A DNA stretch of 64,000 nucleotides from the NCBI GenBank assembly GCA_002197995.1, contig NGZR01000001.1, forward strand, positions 11,179,501-11,243,500. Reading direction: 5' to 3'. The stretch comes from Gaeumannomyces sp. JS-464. Its lineage: Eukaryota > Ascomycota > Sordariomycetes > Magnaporthales > Magnaporthaceae. Under the pieces are notes generated by a model that saw nothing but the letters and a program-made list of their open reading frames with translations, ran no database searches and was not told where the DNA came from. Of the stretch, positions 12,096 to 24,322 are shown piece by piece (position 1 is the first letter of the stretch; each line of letters opens with the position of its first letter). Position numbers and translations under genes: made by a program.

Positions 12096-14257
12096 ATGAA
12101 CACCATCGAGTGAGTTTCGACTTTGAGAATTTCAGGATATCGCCAATAAAAAGCGGCGCGCCAAGCCAAGTTATAATATATCTTTGAGGACTGACCGGTA
12201 CCTTCTCTATCGTCTTGCGGTTCTTGCAGCTCCCACGTCGTTCGAGTAAGTGGGATCTTGCGTCGTTCCGATAATGCCGCTCCGTTCGCTGACAGCGTTG
12301 TCAGGAGCACTACATTGGTGTCGATGTAGGAACCGGTTCGGCCCGGGCCTGTCTCATCGATGACACGGGAGATATCAAGTCGCTTGCGAGCGAGAACATC
12401 CAGCTCTGGCAGCCCTCGTCAGGTCTCGAGGGATCCCATTATGTACGACTTCCGGACATGCCTGGTCTTCATCCCGCTGCTCTCCAGCTGTATTCAATGC
12501 TGACAAGCCTACTGCCTCAATCAGGAACAATCAACGACAGACATATGGAAGGCCATCTGCAACTGTGTCAAGCGTGTTGTGACCGAGACATTGGTCGACA
12601 CGTCCACCATCAAAGGCATCGGTTTCGACGCCACATGCTCCCTGGCAGTCTTCAGTCACGACACTGACGAACCCGTGCCCGTGACGGGACCCGACTTTGC
12701 CAACGATGGAAACGACCGCAACGTCATCCTCTGGCTGGACCACCGTCCCCTCGCCGAGACCGAGGAGATCAACGCGACCCGCCACAACTTGCTGCGCTAC
12801 GTCGGCGGCAGGATGAGCGTCGAGATGGAGATTCCCAAGGCCCTCTGGCTCAAGAACAACATGCCCAAGGACCTCTTTGACCGCTGCAAGTTCTACGACC
12901 TCGCCGACGCCCTGACCCATATGGCGACTGGGAGCGAGACCAGGAGCTTCTGCAGCACAGTCTGCAAGCAGGGCTACGTCCCCGTCGGTGTTGACGGCAG
13001 TGTCAAGGGCTGGCAGGAGGACTTCTACCACACAGTCGGCCTCAGTGAGCTTGTTGACGACAACTTCAAGCGCATGGGCGGAGTCAACGGGGTGGTGAGC
13101 CTATTTCATACATGTGTCGAACTAGCAAGAGAAAGCAGAGGATGAGAAACACATCTGCCACTCAACGATATGCTAACCCCATTTCTCTACGTCCCCAGAA
13201 CGGAAAGTGGCTCAGCGCCGGTGAGCTGGTCGGTGGGCTCAGTGAGAAAGCAGCCGCGGAGCTGGGGCTTCCGGCAGGCGTAGCCGTAGGCAGCGGCGTC
13301 ATCGATGCCTACGCCGGCTGGATTGGGACGGTCGGCGCCAAGGTCAAGCTGACAGCGGACGAGCTCGACGAGACGGTGCCACCCAATGACGTGGCTCAGG
13401 CCTTCACTCGCCTGGCGGCCGTAGCGGGCACTTCGACGTGCCACCTGGCCATGTCCAAAGACGCCGTGTTTGTCGATGGTGTCTGGGGACCCTACCGCGA
13501 CGTGCTCGTGCCGGGCTACTGGATGGCCGAAGGCGGCCAGTCCGCGACGGGCGAGTTGATGCGGCACATGATCGAGACACACGCCGCCTGCGCCGAGGCC
13601 CAGGGCGCCGCTGCCGCCGTGGGTAAGAATATCTACGACTACCTCAACGAGCACCTGCGACAGCTCGCGTCCAAGAGCTCGGCGCCTTCTGTCTCGTACG
13701 TAGCGCGGCACCACTTCTTTTACGGCGACCTCTGGGGCAACCGGTCGCCCGTGGCAGACCCCAACATGCGGGGCGCGTACGTGGGCATGAGCAGCGACAA
13801 GACGCTCGACGGGCTCGCGCTGCTGTACTACGCGACCATGGAGTTCATCGCGTTGCAGACGCGGCAGATCGTCGAGGCCATGAACGGCGCGGGACACACC
13901 ATCGCGAGCATCTTCATGAGTGGAAGCCAGTGCCAGAACGGCGTGCTGATGGATCTGATCGCCACCGCCTGCGACATGCCGGTCCTGGTGCCGCGCTACG
14001 TCAACGCTGCCGTCGTGCACGGCGCCGCCATGTTGGGTGCCAAGGCGGCCAGCGGTGGCAGAGAAGGGATGGCCGAAGGCACCACCGAGGATCTCTGGTC
14101 CATCATGGACCGTATGAGCAAGCCCGGTCGCCTCGTCAAGCCCAGCACGGACGCGAGACAGCGGAGGCTGCTGGATGCCAAGTACAAGGTCTTCCTGGAG
14201 CAGTGCCGCTCCCAGCAGGAGTACAGGAGGATCGTGGACGAGGCCATCAAGGCGTGA
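12096..14257 (+). CDS. FGGY-family carbohydrate kinase (D-ribulokinase-like)
   Basis: I predict 598 residues from five exons: 12096-12109, 12230-12245, 12305-12442, 12525-13094 and 13199-14257. All have GT...AG borders, and the frame is clean throughout. The last intron has a good branch site (TGCTAAC). The first two exons are tiny and give MNTIDSHVVR, which reads straight into EHYIGVDVGTGSARACLIDD, the N-terminal ATP-binding FGGY motif. Later family landmarks are VILWLDHR, the second-domain start NGKWLSAGELVGGLS, AGTSTCHLAMS, and the C-terminal MSGSQCQNGVLMDLIATA and NAAVVHGAAMLGA. The AGTSTCH and SGSQCQN motifs point to the eukaryotic D-ribulokinase group (human FGGY, yeast YDR109C), which phosphorylates D-ribulose in the cytosol. 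The exact sugar is inferred from the family. Length is normal. Confidence 0.92.
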
Positions 14258-14867
14258 TTCTGGTGGCTGAGGACATTATATATAAATACTTGGACGGGTG
14301 AGGGCAGTGGCATTTGGCTATGAGATTATTGATGGCACTCCAAGCGCAATGGGGAACCTAGATGGACACACAAAGGGTTTGGGTGATAGACGGCGTTATG
14401 GCTTGCTTTTTCTGATAGAGGAGGGGCTTAATACTGTAATAAAAAGGACCAGAAAAAAATCCGCATTCGCCACGATGCCTTCCAAGACTTTCCATGCGCT
14501 TTGTGACTGTCGACATCTGGATTATTGGAGCGCAAGGCAAACACTACCTGTAACAGTGACACTGTGCTCTAGTATGTGCCATGATGCACTCCGTACCGTG
14601 CCACGAGCAGCACGAGCAAAGTGGGTCACCGCCAATTGACGGATGTTTACTTGGTGGACCCACCCGCACACCCAGCTCCAGATTTCGAAAGCTCGTCCAT
14701 CAACTTTTCCATCGCGCAAAGGCAACGACTTCGGAATCAGCATGCTGCCCGCCGCCTGAACGAGGCACCGATTACACGCGTTTTTCGCGCGCCAGACCAC
14801 TCACAGCTACCCCATAAGCCTATACTACCGGCCGATACCGCTCCCCGACCTCGCCCACCTAGCCAAG
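14258..14867. other. Intergenic region, FGGY kinase to NIC96
   Basis: These 610 bases contain the kinase 3' region and the NIC96 promoter, both genes being on the plus strand. A TATA-like AT stretch (ATTATATATAAATA, 14275-14288) sits just after the kinase stop and is more likely a 3'-processing element than a promoter. Confidence 0.5.
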
Positions 14868-17800
14868 ATGAGCTCTCTGTTTGGCGCCAAACCGGCGGAA
14901 GCCTCTTCGGCGGCGGCGCGTCGACAACCCGCCCAGTCCACAACGCCGGCCGGCTCATTATTTGGCCAACCCCCCACAGCACAGGCGGGCGCTGCCCCCT
15001 TGGGAGGATCGCTGTTTTCCGCCTTCGGGACCTCCAAACCCGGCCAACCCACCCAACCGCAACAACAGCAGGCCCAACCAGCGGCCTCGTCCCTCTTCGG
15101 CGGCGCCCCGGCCGCGACCTCGAACCTTCCCGTGCCAACGCTGGCGGGTCTGGCGGGACTGAGAGCGCCCCAGGCACAGCCGCAGCAAGCAGGCCTTGGC
15201 TTCAGCGTCAACAACACCAACAACAATAACAACAACAACAATAACGCTAGCACGAACAACCCGCCCATCGCACAGCCCGGCGCCGCCCTTTTCGACTCGA
15301 TCCTGGCCAAGGCCAAGAAACAGGCCGACGGCGGCGACGGCATCGGCGAGCTCCCCAGCCTTCAGCTGGGCCTGAGTGACCTCCAGCAGCGCCTGCGCAA
15401 GCTCGGCCCCCGCGGCGCTCCCCTCGACGGAAGGGCGCACTACCTCCTCGCCGGGTCCGGCGTCGACCCGGGCGCCGCCGTGAAGGACCTTGGGGCCTTT
15501 GCGGCGCGGGCTGGCGGCAGGGCGGACGGCGGCAGAACCCCCGTTGGGGCCGGCGGGGTCGGTGGCGGCGAGGTCGACGTCGATGCGTACCTCTCAAACC
15601 TGCAGTCCAGGACGACGCTGAGCATGATCGCCGACGGCCTCGAGCGGTCCGTCCGCGACTTTGACAGCTTCCTCGAGGAGAACGTCACCATGGAGTGGGA
15701 GGAGCAGCGGAAGCGCATATACGAGCACTTTGGCATCAAGCCCAGGGAGGACAGCCAGAGGCTCGGCCAGTCGGCCGCCGGCGGTCCCGGCAGGGATGCC
15801 ACGGGCGGCTTCGGCCGCTCCAAGAGGTCGAGGAACGCCGGGGCGCCGGCACTCCAGGTACCCCGGCTCGTGGTGGCGCCAAGCAGAGCGCGTTCGGCCG
15901 GTCTGGTCTGCTGAGATCCGTCATCGGCAGCCCCAGTCGCATTGGCCCCCACGGGTCGCAGTTTGTCGATGTCGAGATGATCAACCAGAACGGCTCGCTC
16001 GGCGGCCTGGTCCCCATGGCGAGCGGTTCCTGGACGAGAAGCAGAGGCGGTTCATCAACAAGATCCATGCCCTCAACGACAGCCGCATGATGAAGCTGTC
16101 GTACCCAATTCTACACGAGTTCGCTGAGGTGACGGCCCGGTCTGGCGACGTCTACACGCCCAAATTGGTCGAGGCTTACAAGGCAATAGTGGAGGTCGTT
16201 GGTGAGGATCCAGACGCAGACCCGGCAACACCCGGCGCGACGGCCAAGGAGCGCCAGTTTGCGCAGAGCTACATCCACGCGCAGCCTCGATCACAGGAGG
16301 CGGTTGACCTGCGGAGGCGGATACTGGCAGGCGCCAACCGCTATCTTGAAAAGCAGGCGCTTGACGAGGTTGAGAACACGATTGCGAAGGCGCCACTCGA
16401 GGCCAACCTCGGCGGACGTCCCGACATCGTCAGCAAGATACGCGCGTATATCCGGGTGCTCGCGGCCAAGAAGAACCTGGTCCCCGACAACGTTGAGCTG
16501 CAGCAGGTGCAGGGCGAGTACGTCTGGGCCATCGTCTTCTACCTTCTGCGGACGGGTCACGTTTCGGAGGCGGCGACATACGTCAACGACAACCAGAGCC
16601 AGTTCCGCAGCATCGACCGACCTTCTCGGGCTACATCAACAGCTACGCCGCCAGTGAGGACCGACGGCTCAAGAGGCCCATGCAAGAGCGGTGCGGCCAA
16701 CGAGTACCAACAGCGCGTGCGCAACGCGCCCGAGGGCTCCATCGATCCGTACCGCATGGCCTGCTACAAGATCGTGGGGCGCTGCGAGCTGGCTAACCGC
16801 GGGTTCGAGAACCTCAAGACGGGCGTCGAGGACTGGATCTGGTTGCAGTTCAACCTGGCTCGCGAGGGCGACCGCGCGTCGGAGCTGGCCAGCGAGTCCT
16901 ACGGGCTCGCCGAGCTGCAGTCCAGCATCCAGGAGATCGGCAGCAAGCACTTTGCTCCCAAGGGTTCGGCCGAAGAGGCTAACAGCGGTTCCTTCGCCAT
17001 GTTCTTCTTCCTTCAAATACTTTGCGGTATGTACGAGGCCGCCATCGCGTACCTGTATGCCTACTCGCGCACCGATGCCGTGCACTTCGCCATCGCGCTC
17101 GAGTACTATGGCCTCCTGCGCCCTGCCGACGCCATGTCGACAGCCAACGAGCTCAAAAGCTTCAACACAAGGGGTCTTATGCAGATCAACTTTGCGCCGC
17201 TCGTGGGCCTATACACGCAGGACTTCCGCGCCGCCGACGTGGCCGCCGCGGTCGACTACGTCGTCCTCATCTGCCTCAACATGGACGACGCCACCAGCGA
17301 AGCCGACCGGCAGCAGGCGGCGCTGTGCCACGAGGCGCTGCGGGCCCTGGTTCTGGAGACGCGCGAGTTCAGCAAGCTCATCGGTGACATCCGACCCGAC
17401 GGGCACCGGATCCGCGGAATGATCGAGGAGCGCGGGCCCTGGGCGCTCGAGGACGAGGCCGAGTTCCTGCGTGCCATATCGCTCGAGGCGGCGCGCGCGG
17501 CCGAGGAATCTGGGCGCACTACGGACGCGGTGCTGCTAAACCACCTCGCGGGCGACTACGACGCCGTCGTCGGGCTTGTTAGCCGCAGCCTAGGCGAGGC
17601 CATCGCGCTCGAGTCGGCGTCCGCCGCCGAGGGCAACTTTGGCGACTACCAACCCGTGCGTCTGGCGCCTGTCAAGCCACGTGTGGCTGGAGCCGAGGCC
17701 GAGGCCCAAGTTGGTTCCAGCCTGAGCCTAGCCGCCATTGACGACCCCGTCGAGCTGGCGCGGACCATGCTCACCATGTACGAGCAGGACGCCATGTTCC

Positions 17801-18301
17801 GGCAGCGGATTCAGGAGGGCAACCGGAACGCGTGCAGCGTCTTATTACAGATGAGCGAGATCAAGGACCTCATTAGGGGCAAGAACTGGCCCGAGGCATT
17901 GGATGTGAGTCTTTTGTTTTGTCTCTTGCATAAATCATCAATTTTTCCCCCCTTCCCAAGAAGCGGGCTAACATATCGTCCTCTTCTAGAAAATCCGCAA
18001 CATCCAGATTCTCCCGCTCGACGCCAGCGGCGACCCGAGCGTTATCCGGAGCTACGCCGGTGTGTTCGCGGGCCTGTCGCAGGCCCGTGGCGGGTGCCCA
18101 ACCTTCATGTGGACGACCGAGTGCTGCACGCGGCAGCGCGAGAGGCTGGGCGGGCACTTCACGGGCAACGAGTCGACGGCGCGCGCGCTCTACGACGAGC
18201 TCAAGCAGATTACGGTCGACCTGACCACGTACACGAGCCAGCTCCGCTACCGGTTCCCGCCCGCCATCCTCGAGGCGCTGGCCAAGGCCGCGGCGGACTG
18301 A
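14868..18301 (+). CDS. NIC96: Nucleoporin NIC96/NUP93 (several frame breaks)
   Basis: NIC96 is an essential linker nucleoporin of the inner ring that anchors the Nsp1 complex. The N-terminus is FG-like: MSSLFGAKPAEASS, GSLFGQPP, GSLFSAFG and SSLFGGAP, with an Asn-rich stretch near 15210-15255. A helical region follows, then the alpha-solenoid with FLDEKQRRFINKIHALNDSR, LSYPILHEFAEV, MACYKIVGRCEL, LEYYGLLRPADAM and the end LKQITVDLTTYTSQLRYRFP. One intron runs from 17905 to about 17990 (GTGAGT...TCTAG) and joins WPEALD to KIRNIQILPLDASGD. The frame changes near 15860 (restoring GGAKQSAFGRSGLLRSVIG), near 16015, near 16620 (restoring FSGYINSYAASEDRRLKRPM) and near 16692. The first three fit a missing base, and the fourth fits two missing bases or one extra. 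The conserved protein continues across all four, so I regard the gene as intact in the organism. Identity is secure; the N-terminal start is the first ATG before the FG-like motifs. Confidence 0.9.
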
Positions 18302-19206
18302 GCGGGTGTGTCGGGTGCATGGACGAGCGTGACGTAAATGGCTTTGTTTGTCTGCGTGGATGGTTGGATGGGCTTGTTCTTTTCTTCGAGTGTTAATTTG
18401 AAGACTACAACATGAATGGTACTAGAGCTGCTGTCTGAACAGCATGCGGGCGAAAGATAGCTCGTCCCCATTTTGTTGTCTCGGAGGCAACCACTTGTCG
18501 GAGGTTCTTGACATTTACTGAAAATCATAATGTAGCAGGTTTACTACCTCCATGGAGGAAGTGTCGTGTTGAATCTGGATATCACTCTTGTGGGGTTAAG
18601 TCGTTCACTGGCGATGTACCAAGTGATTCCGTCGGCTGTGTGGTGAATGGTTTCCACTTCGTTGCCAAGAAACAAGAAGAGGGCCTTGCCCAAATTCGAG
18701 GCCTCTGATGGAAGGGATGTGCACTAACGTGGCAGCTGAAGTGGTCCAGTGAGGTTCGATGAAAGGAACCGGTCATTTTTTGTCCTTTTTTACTACTCGG
18801 TGAAGCTTTAGCGATATTGGTAGGTTCGTTTACAGTCCGGACAGAGGGCGACCTATATGTGATCTGATACCTTAGATACCCGGGCACCCATTTTTCTTTT
18901 TTATTATTTCCTCCTGTTATCCCTACGTGGGTACCTACCTATGAATTTCTATAAATAACACGTTATAAACTTCCAGGCACCAAAAAGATTGTCCGTCTCC
19001 CCACTGAGCAACTCCCCCTCCCAAGCCTCCCGTGATTCGAACAAGCGGCTCTCTCTCTCTCATCTCGTTTCTCCCCTACATAGTGGACGAAGAAAAGTGT
19101 GGAGTGCTGTGCATGCGTCGTCCCGGCTGGCGGATCCGATCCGAGGGGCAACGACACGCGGCAAACACCGTGCGCTGAGACATTTTTGGGTGGCTGGCGC
19201 GCCCGC

Positions 19207-19242
<36 letters not shown>

Positions 19243-22200
19243 TCGAAATGGGATTATCAAGACGCCACCACCTTGAAGGCCGAGTCAGTAAGGCCGTGGG
19301 AAAAAAAGAAAAACGGCGCTTTGAGGAGAAAAGAAAAGGATCGGAAGGAGGAAAATGTCGGAAAGGAAGGCGAAAGGTCGGAAGTGCGATAAAAGTCGGG
19401 AGGGAAATCGGAAGGATCCAATGGCCCGGGTCGGATGTCAGAAAATCGGAGGAAGCGCCGGAATCAAGGACCGGGAGATGTCAGCCATCGCGGTTGTGTC
19501 TCAAATTCGGAAAACCCCATGAGATGGATCGCACCAGGACCTACAGCGTCCGTGCGTGTTGTTGATTTTCTGGTGTGAACTTGCTTTTTGCTTCTATTCT
19601 CTTCTCTTTCCCTCCTTCTGATGTCCAGCCGAATTGGCTCACAAACTTTGCCAGTTTCTCCGACCAATACAAGCAAAATGGGAGAGGGAATAACACGGCG
19701 GTGTATCACCCCCTCGCCTCACCTTTGAGCACAATTGCGTGACAATAAAAAAGATATAGCCAAACCGTAGTGCTGTCAAGAAAAATGCCGCTGGTGACGC
19801 CGCTCAGGTGGCGAGGCGGAGCCCCAGCTGAGGCTTCTGCGGGAGTGGGCTTTTGTTTTTGAGGCTAACTTTAGTCTGATGAACCGTGTGCAAGCTCCCC
19901 GCAGCGCAGGCTAGTGCCAGGTGCCAGCGCAGAGGTCCGTCTGACGTCTGGGCGGGCGTTCGTTCGAGTTTCTGCAGTGGCCGCAGGAAACTATCTAGGC
20001 GAGCTAGGTGGGCTGTCCGACGAAGCGCCGTTCGTGGCGGCTCGTTGTTTGCGGGTTAAGCTGCTTTGTTCACTTGCTTTTTTATTGGCGCTTTTTTCTT
20101 GATTTTCTTTGTCCCTCGTCCTCCTTCCCTAGCGCTCTGCCAACCTCTCGGTCCCGAAGTCAGGGTTGAAGCTCCTATCTCCCCATCTGCAGCCGAAAAT
20201 TCGCATAACGTAAAGCAAGGACCCTCATGAGGAATGCACGTTTGGCCCGAAAGTTAATGTTCGGGCTGGCGCTGGACTCGGATATGCGGCCTGTCATGCA
20301 GTGTCATCGTTTTTCTTTTTGTTGTTTGTTATTCCCACATTTGAACTCGACACTGCCCAGGGTCGCATCCAGCCCATCCCTGCTGCACAGGCGAATAAAA
20401 GCCGGGAGGATTTTTATATTAGATGCGTACTACGTGCACCACGTCCACCTCCTCGCACCCGATTATGTGCCTGCCTCCAGCACATCGACCACAATACTGC
20501 GGTGTGATAGGCCAGGAACGGGACCGGTTGTTCGTCGTGTCGTCCTGCATGCCGCCGATGGCTGCAGGCGAATTGAGGAGTGAACGCTGTTTGCCCCTTG
20601 CTTCGAAATGGACGATAAGATTCGGGCGGGACGGGAACCCACGCTGGTGAGGACGGACGACAGATGGTGTTCAGTCTGGGTGATATTACGGGGCCGAGTT
20701 GCCCTGCGTCGGCCAATGAGAGCACAGCACAGAGCCAGGACGCACCGCAAAGTGGACTGCTGAGTCACACCCTCCAACCCTCGAACTCCTTGTGGCCTTG
20801 CTGGGGGAGCGGCGGCGGGGATGTGATCAGGCCGTTGGTTTCGTCATGCAGCTGTCCACCGAGGCAAGGCCAGGATGTGGTTTCTGGCCTCGGCTCCCAG
20901 CGCTGGTGCTTCTTTCCGGCATCGATTGGCCAACCGTTTGTCTTCCCTCATCGCTTTGGCTGTGTGATACGCAACCTTTCTTATCTACAGTACGTTTTCG
21001 CCCCGTCTTAGGCTGGTCAGGTGCGGGGATTGCATGACAAAATACTGCCGATGCTGGCCGCGCTGGTTATTCCATCTCCCACCACCCGGCAGAACAAACA
21101 GCCACTTACGTCTTGGGCGTTTTGAAGCGCCCCAAGACCTCTCGGTGTGGGTTCGATCGAATGGCTGGGCGTTGCCTGACCGAGGCTGGTGAACCAGAGG
21201 ACAAAAGTATCACTGACTGCCCTGCCACCATCGTGCCGTCAGCATCCCCGGATTGATTACGTACGTACTCCTCGAGCCCGTTTCGACCGCGTATCTCCAG
21301 AAGTGGCTGGGTTCTTGTTTTGTCCAGGGCCTTCCTCCTGCACATCAGCAAACGTTGAGACGGGCGTTGGGGATGATGCGAGTGTGTGTTGGGGTTGTTA
21401 GTGCGTCACCCCTCAGCTACCCCTCTTCATGTCATGCACCTTGCAGGTCGTCATGTTAAGGCCGCCGAGAAGGCGGGCAAGGTGGCCGGCTTGGCCAGAC
21501 CGATATGCAGGAAAGCCGAGGTTTGTAAAAGGTGTGTCGGACTTGTCATGGCGGCCTGTTTTGTTTGGACGTTTGCCCCTGCTAGCTGACGGTGTCGTAG
21601 CCTCAACCATCGGAGATCTTTCCTGTTCCTGGGCTCGGGATGCGAACGCGACGGGGCCACCCCTCACAGATTCCCTATCCCGCGCACAAGGCCGGGGCAG
21701 CTGACCTGCCCGACATGCCCATCATCAGCAGCCAAGAGAGGGCTTGCTAGCGGACTGGGTGAGGGTGACACTACGGGCGGCTGGAACATCTGGTTAGGGC
21801 TGGGAATTCAGCCCTGTATTTATCTACGCGCGCGCCGCATATTGCTGGCTCTCGGGGCATCGATGCGGTCTGCAGCACGCAAGCGCTCTGTTATTGTTTT
21901 GTTGACGACCGACGCCCGCCGCTACGGGTCATTGATCCCGCGATAGAGTTGAGCGCCCACACCACACCGGGCACACTACTGTGCGCAGAGCCACCATGTG
22001 GCCGCCTCCTGGATGAAGGTACCATGCCCGAGGAGGCCAAGATGGCCGCACCGAGGATGCTCCTGGCCGCGATGCTTGACCGCGTTGAGGGCTAGCTTTG
22101 GAGGTGCGTGAGAGGCGGCGGTTTTGGGCGGAATAGAGTTCGATGGCATGATACGACATTGTCCATGGCTGGGCGGGATCGGACTGGGCCCCCGTATCTA

Positions 22201-24322
22201 CGCCCTCTACGCCGTGAGAGGTTAGATAACAAGCAGCAGGGCAGAGGCAAAAGTGGAGAAGGAACAAGGGATGGAGGCGCATACGGCAGACATGCTGCGT
22301 GTGGTTGCGCCGCGCCGGAAAGACCGGGTTCGGGCACGTCTGGTCTGCTGCAGTTTTGCGTCGCTAGAGGTCCAGTGCCGTCAAGTGTTCCACTCGTCCG
22401 CCCCGGCTGTCCATCCGCCCAGCGAAGCGGCAGCCAGCTCAGGCACAAACTCTAACGCGGGAGGAGCTAGATTGGATTGGACGTTTAGAAAAAAACAAAA
22501 CAGTCTTGCCTGTGTCTAAGCTCGACCAGCTCCTGTCATCAATTTGCTTGTCCTATCCTGACCCTATGCATAGGTTGCACAACCTACGCACTCTTGTCGC
22601 ACAGGGTTGTATTATTTTGCATGCCCTAGGTCGTTTTAGTGGCCCCCTGGTTCCTGGCTGCACATCACCGCCATCCAATCCCGCCACCCCGCCAGCAGAC
22701 GTGCAGGCTCGCAGGTTCGATATCGGACATCCCACACAGGAGACAAGGCAAAGAGACGACGCATTCGTATGCGCACTGTAGACGGCCCGAACAAGGCGAC
22801 TAGTGCCCAGTGCCCAGGCCCGTGTGCGCCGGCGACCGGATTGCTGTTGAGGCGAAGGGAGCGGCCCAGGGTGTCCAACATTATCCAGGTCCAGAGAGGT
22901 AGCAAGTTTTCCCGCACCCAAGAGCCAACCTGGTCCCTATCAACCCAAGACCGGACGCCGGTCGTCTGTCCCGGCGTGCCCTCAGCCAGACCAAAAACTC
23001 AAAGCGTGCCCCTGCCCGCGTGGGATCGAATTGGCTGGTCGCACCCAAGACCGGGCTCCTGCTGCGTATTGGGGTCCACGAATCCAGCGCGGGCTCCACC
23101 GTGACCACGTCCAAGGACCGCAGCCCTCCACTCGCTCCCAGTGGCCACGCACCACCCACAGCCAATCCGGCTCGCAGCAGTTGGCTGGCAGCAGTCACCG
23201 CCTCCACCCGAAATCTCCAGTCTTTTTTTCGCTCCTGTCAATCCCAGTCGCCTCAAACCCACGACTCGGGGACAGTGTCGAACCCAGTCCTGCCTTTTGG
23301 TCACGCACGACAGACCAGACAGAGCCTGAGAATAATCCTTACCAGCAGCCTACCCGCACCGGGCATGCGCCACTGTCCCGCGTCACCTCGTGTGTGAGTC
23401 TTTTCCACCGTCCAGTCCGCGACAAACCACGAAAGCGGTAAGCACCGAGACCGACGACGACGACGCTGCCGCTGCCCCTGGTGAGACGGCCCCCGCGACG
23501 ACCCGACGACGACGACGACGCCCTCGACCCCGACGGTCGCTCCATCGCACCGCACGCCACAGCCCACCGCCGAACAAACGCACTCGCTATAGCTCGCCGG
23601 ACAAATCGCAGAAGGACGGACGGAGCTCGCTTTGCGCAGCGATTTGGCCTGTCCGCCGTCTCGTTTTGTCCCACACGCATTGCCCTCTCGGTTGCCGCTC
23701 CGAAACGCCCATCGCAATTTTCCTACCAACGCTCGGGGCTGTCTGTCCACCGCGACGAACCTCTTGCACCCCGCCGACGGATTTTTCCTTTACTCGCCAG
23801 CTTCATTTCGTCATCTGTTGTCTAAACCCGCGAGTGGTTATCTTTGCATTTCTGCGTCGTGTCTTGGGGCCCACCCGCGTCGACGATGCTAGTCTGGGCC
23901 GGCGCCTGCTCCCACGAGAATTAGCTTGCTTCCATCACCACAAGCCGCCGGTGTCACGCGGCCACTACCAACTGTCGCCCCAAACGTCGCTTTCAACTGC
24001 CCAAACTCGCACAGCCGCGGCACTTGTCTCCCGAGCGGCGGTCAGTCAACTCGGCCCCAGACGACGACGAAGCCCGCGACGAAATCCGCGAAGCCACGAC
24101 CAGCCACCCAACACCTTGCTTGGCACGATAAAACACAGAAGCGAACACACGGGTTGCTTTTATCTCTCTTTTTTTGCCTTTTCGTTGCCCTGTGTTTGCC
24201 TTTCTCCTTCCCGGCGTTTTTCACTTTGTCTTTTTGGAGGTGCTAGGAATGCCGGGTTTGGTGTAACGGCGCCTCATTATCCCTCCAAACCTTCGCCAGC
24301 GCCACACCACGCCGAGGCCGGG
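18302..24322. other. Six-kilobase intergenic region
   Basis: I find no gene here. Every long frame is interrupted, changes composition, or overlaps an equally long antisense frame. A run of 33 T lies at 19209-19241. The last 900 bases before the MGA2-like gene are C-rich and open in the MGA2 frame from 23390, but look like a long 5' leader rather than coding sequence. Confidence 0.5.
19209..19241 (+). repeat. Poly-T tract, about 33 bases
   Basis: An uninterrupted T run follows GCGCGCCCGCGA. It could be the reverse-complement poly-A tail of a retroposed sequence, but I see no retroelement-like coding sequence or target-site duplication beside it, so I call it a simple homopolymer. Confidence 0.8.

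Noticed and set aside
19209..19241. Poly-T run as the tail of a retrotransposon
   Set aside because: No reverse-transcriptase-like sequence or target duplication lies next to it.
23390..24322. Upstream in-frame extension of the MGA2-like protein
   Set aside because: The translation is Arg/Pro/Thr-rich low-complexity sequence unlike the protein, and the ATG at 24323 gives a natural acidic start. It is better read as a long 5' leader.
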